A stretch of 51,524 bases of DNA from positions 1 through 51,524 of the forward strand of contig CACZHW010000020.1 in assembly GCA_902781095.1 (NCBI GenBank), in the 5' to 3' direction. Of the stretch, positions 49,878 to 51,524 are shown in pieces. The notes beneath the pieces are model-generated. The model was given only the letters and a program-made list of their open reading frames with translations, was not told the DNA's origin and ran no database searches. The translations under genes and the position numbers were made by a program. The stretch's first letter is position 1; each line of letters begins with the position of its first letter. This stretch comes from an uncultured Eubacteriales bacterium. Lineage in GTDB: Bacteria; Bacillota; Clostridia; Christensenellales; Aristaeellaceae.

Positions 49878-51368
49878 ATGGCGCAGCTTAATTACGACGT
49901 CCTCAAGTCCTCCGGCTACAAGGGCTACGTGTTGGAAAATGCCCCGGAGCGGGTAATGCAGTTTGGCGAGGGCAATTTCCTTCGCGCCTTTGTCGATTAT
50001 TTCTTCGACATCGCCAACGAGAAAGCCGGCTGGAACGGCAAGGCTGTGCTCGTGCAGCCCATCGCGCCCGGCCTGGCGGAGCTGATCAACAAGCAGGAGG
50101 GTCTGTACACCCTTTACCTGCGCGGCAGCGAGAAGGGCGAGAAGGTGGATGCAAAGCGCGTCATCTCCTCCGTGAGCCGCTGCCTCAACCCCTATGCCGG
50201 CGACTGGGACAAGGTGCTGGAGCTCGCGCGCAGCGAGGACCTCGACATCATCGTCTCCAACACGACGGAAGCGGGCATCGTGCATGACAACGAGAGCGCG
50301 TTTGACCAGGTTCCGCCCGTCAGCTTCCCCGCGAAGCTCACGCGCGTCCTCTACGAGCGCTGGAAGGCCGGCCGCAAGGGCATCGTGATGCTCTCCTGCG
50401 AGCTTATCGACAACAACGGCAAGGAGCTTCTGCGCTGCGTCAACCAGTACATCGACGACTGGAAGCTGCCGGAGGATTTTCGCCGCTGGGTGAACGAGGA
50501 GAACGTCTTCTGCTCCACGCTGGTGGACCGCATCGTCCCCGGCCGCATCCGCGACCCGAAGGAAGTCGCCGCGCTGGACGCGGCCAACGGCTATGAAGAT
50601 CCGCTGACCGACGTGGGCGAGGTCTTCGGCGTGTGGATCATCGAAGGACCGCAGGAGCTGGAGGACCGTCTGCCCTTCAAGAAGGCGGGCGTGCCCGTGC
50701 ACGTGGTGCCCGACGTCACCCCCTACAAGAAGCGCAAGGTGCGCATCCTGAACGGCGCGCACACCGGCTTCGTGCTGGGCGCCTACCTGGCGGGCTTCGA
50801 CATCGTGCGCGACTGCATGAACGACGATGTGATCCGCGGCTTCATGAACAAGATGCTCTACGACGAGGTCATCCCGACCCTGCCGCTGGACAAGAAGGAC
50901 GTCACCGAATTCGCGGAGGCGGTGCAGGACCGCTTCAACAACCCGTTCGTCAACCACGAGCTGATGAGCATTTCCCTCAACTCCACGTCCAAGTGGCGTG
51001 CGCGCAACATGCCCTCCTTCCTCACCTATGTCGAGGAGCAGGGCAAGCTGCCCGCCTGCCTGACCATGAGCCTGGCGGCCTACATCGCCTTCTACTCCAA
51101 TGACATTCAGGAGCTGAACGAGAAGGGCCTTGTCTGCCGCCGCCCGAAAGGCAACGAGTACACGGTCAGCGACGACCGCTGGGCGCTGGAATTCTACTAC
51201 GACCATAAGGATGACGCGCCGGAAGCGCTGGTGCACGCCGTGCTGACCAACGAGCAGATGTGGGGCCAGGATCTCACGAAGATCGAGGGCCTGGAGGCTG
51301 CGACGGTCGAAAACCTCAAGAAGATCCGCACCGAAGGCGCAAAGGCCGCTTTCGCCGCGTGCCTGTAA
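49878..51368 (+). CDS. uxaB: Tagaturonate reductase (altronate oxidoreductase)
   Basis: NADH-dependent reduction of D-tagaturonate to D-altronate in galacturonate breakdown; a member of the long-chain mannitol dehydrogenase group. The 496 residues begin with an N-terminal Rossmann part (VMQFGEGNFLRAFVDYFFD), then VSNTTEAGI, and the helical C-terminal domain with the active-site block KKRKVRILNGAHTGFVLGAY. The length fits UxaB better than fructuronate or mannitol dehydrogenases, though those are the alternatives. ATG after AAAGGAG. A TACAAT near 49839 may be its -10, with no clear -35. No uxaA or uxaC is in the window; they may lie beyond the right edge. Confidence 0.9.
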   Translation: MAQLNYDVLKSSGYKGYVLENAPERVMQFGEGNFLRAFVDYFFDIANEKAGWNGKAVLVQPIAPGLAELINKQEGLYTLYLRGSEKGEKVDAKRVISSVSRCLNPYAGDWDKVLELARSEDLDIIVSNTTEAGIVHDNESAFDQVPPVSFPAKLTRVLYERWKAGRKGIVMLSCELIDNNGKELLRCVNQYIDDWKLPEDFRRWVNEENVFCSTLVDRIVPGRIRDPKEVAALDAANGYEDPLTDVGEVFGVWIIEGPQELEDRLPFKKAGVPVHVVPDVTPYKKRKVRILNGAHTGFVLGAYLAGFDIVRDCMNDDVIRGFMNKMLYDEVIPTLPLDKKDVTEFAEAVQDRFNNPFVNHELMSISLNSTSKWRARNMPSFLTYVEEQGKLPACLTMSLAAYIAFYSNDIQELNEKGLVCRRPKGNEYTVSDDRWALEFYYDHKDDAPEALVHAVLTNEQMWGQDLTKIEGLEAATVENLKKIRTEGAKAAFAACL

Positions 51369-51398
51369 GACGCGCGCCGGCCTGAAAACCAACCCGGA

Positions 51399-51471
51399 AA
51401 AGCGCTCCCCGCGAGGGGAGCGCTTCAGACCATCAACAAAGTCTCACATCTGACAAAGATGTGAGATTTTT
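51399..51471 (+). terminator. Two-hairpin 3' element behind uxaB
   Basis: A perfect 11-bp hairpin (51399-51409 with 51414-51424, loop GCGA), then TCAGACCATCAACAA (51424-51438), then a second perfect 10-bp hairpin TCTCACATCT / AGATGTGAGA followed by six T, the actual terminator. The same order is found at 42-122 on the other strand. Confidence 0.85.
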
Positions 51472-51524
51472 TGCAAAAAGCCAAAAGAAACCAAAAGGAA
51501 AAGAGGCAGTGGCTGTCGAATACA

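Overview
The window looks like chromosome from a high-GC member of the Bacillota (Clostridia-like). The evidence is a tyrosine T-box leader on tyrS, an rplS-rbgA-rnhB order as in Bacillus, purine-rich GGAGG ribosome sites, near-consensus sigma-A promoters, BspA-type LRR surface proteins, and many GTG/TTG starts. All four solute-binding proteins have plain Ala-X-Ala-like signal peptides with no typical lipobox. I cannot name the species. No rRNA, tRNA, CRISPR array, transposase or phage gene was found.

Layout. 1-4000: a TrmH-type RNA methyltransferase and, upstream on the same strand, a strikingly AT-rich gene for a secreted trypsin-like protease with a Pro-Thr-Ser linker and Ig-like repeats (probably acquired). 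4100-10600: rplS with a structured leader, then rbgA-rnhB-yraN and a 1299-residue two-module membrane glycosyltransferase. 10650-12950: a broken YczE-type membrane protein gene, then the Tyr T-box and tyrS. 12978-15800: a three-gene ABC importer of the TrpXYZ type. 15930-19670: NADP-type glutamate dehydrogenase and a CapD/EpsC nucleotide-sugar dehydratase. 19700-22680: a candidate orphan small RNA, a C_GCAxxG_C_C redox protein, a DUF1295 membrane protein, a nitroreductase and a secreted metallo-beta-lactamase-fold hydrolase. 22659-26540: GH36 alpha-galactosidase, a membrane protein and an LRR protein. 26620-33080: two very large secreted proteins ending in LRR motifs. 33100-37920: branched-chain amino-acid importer A (livKHMGF). 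38026-41780: a YcxB-like protein and a TRAP importer (dctPQM). 41815-44445: a UvrA paralogue. 44509-49775: importer B (livHMGF), an ATC-hydrolase-family gene and its binding protein. 49878-51471: tagaturonate reductase uxaB.

Together the genes suggest a gut-type fermenter living on amino acids and plant sugars: two Liv importers, an aromatic-type amino-acid importer and GdhA for amino acids and nitrogen; alpha-galactosidase, UxaB and a TRAP importer for galactosides and sugar acids; CapD and the glycosyltransferase fusion for the cell envelope; and a surface-protein locus. Points worth following are a promoter fused to a terminator ahead of the alpha-galactosidase, a two-hairpin 3' element found behind two unrelated genes, an orphan small RNA, an ATC hydrolase built into a liv operon, and the glycosyltransferase fusion. 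No gap longer than about 280 bases lacks a gene, and most gaps hold identifiable promoters or hairpins.
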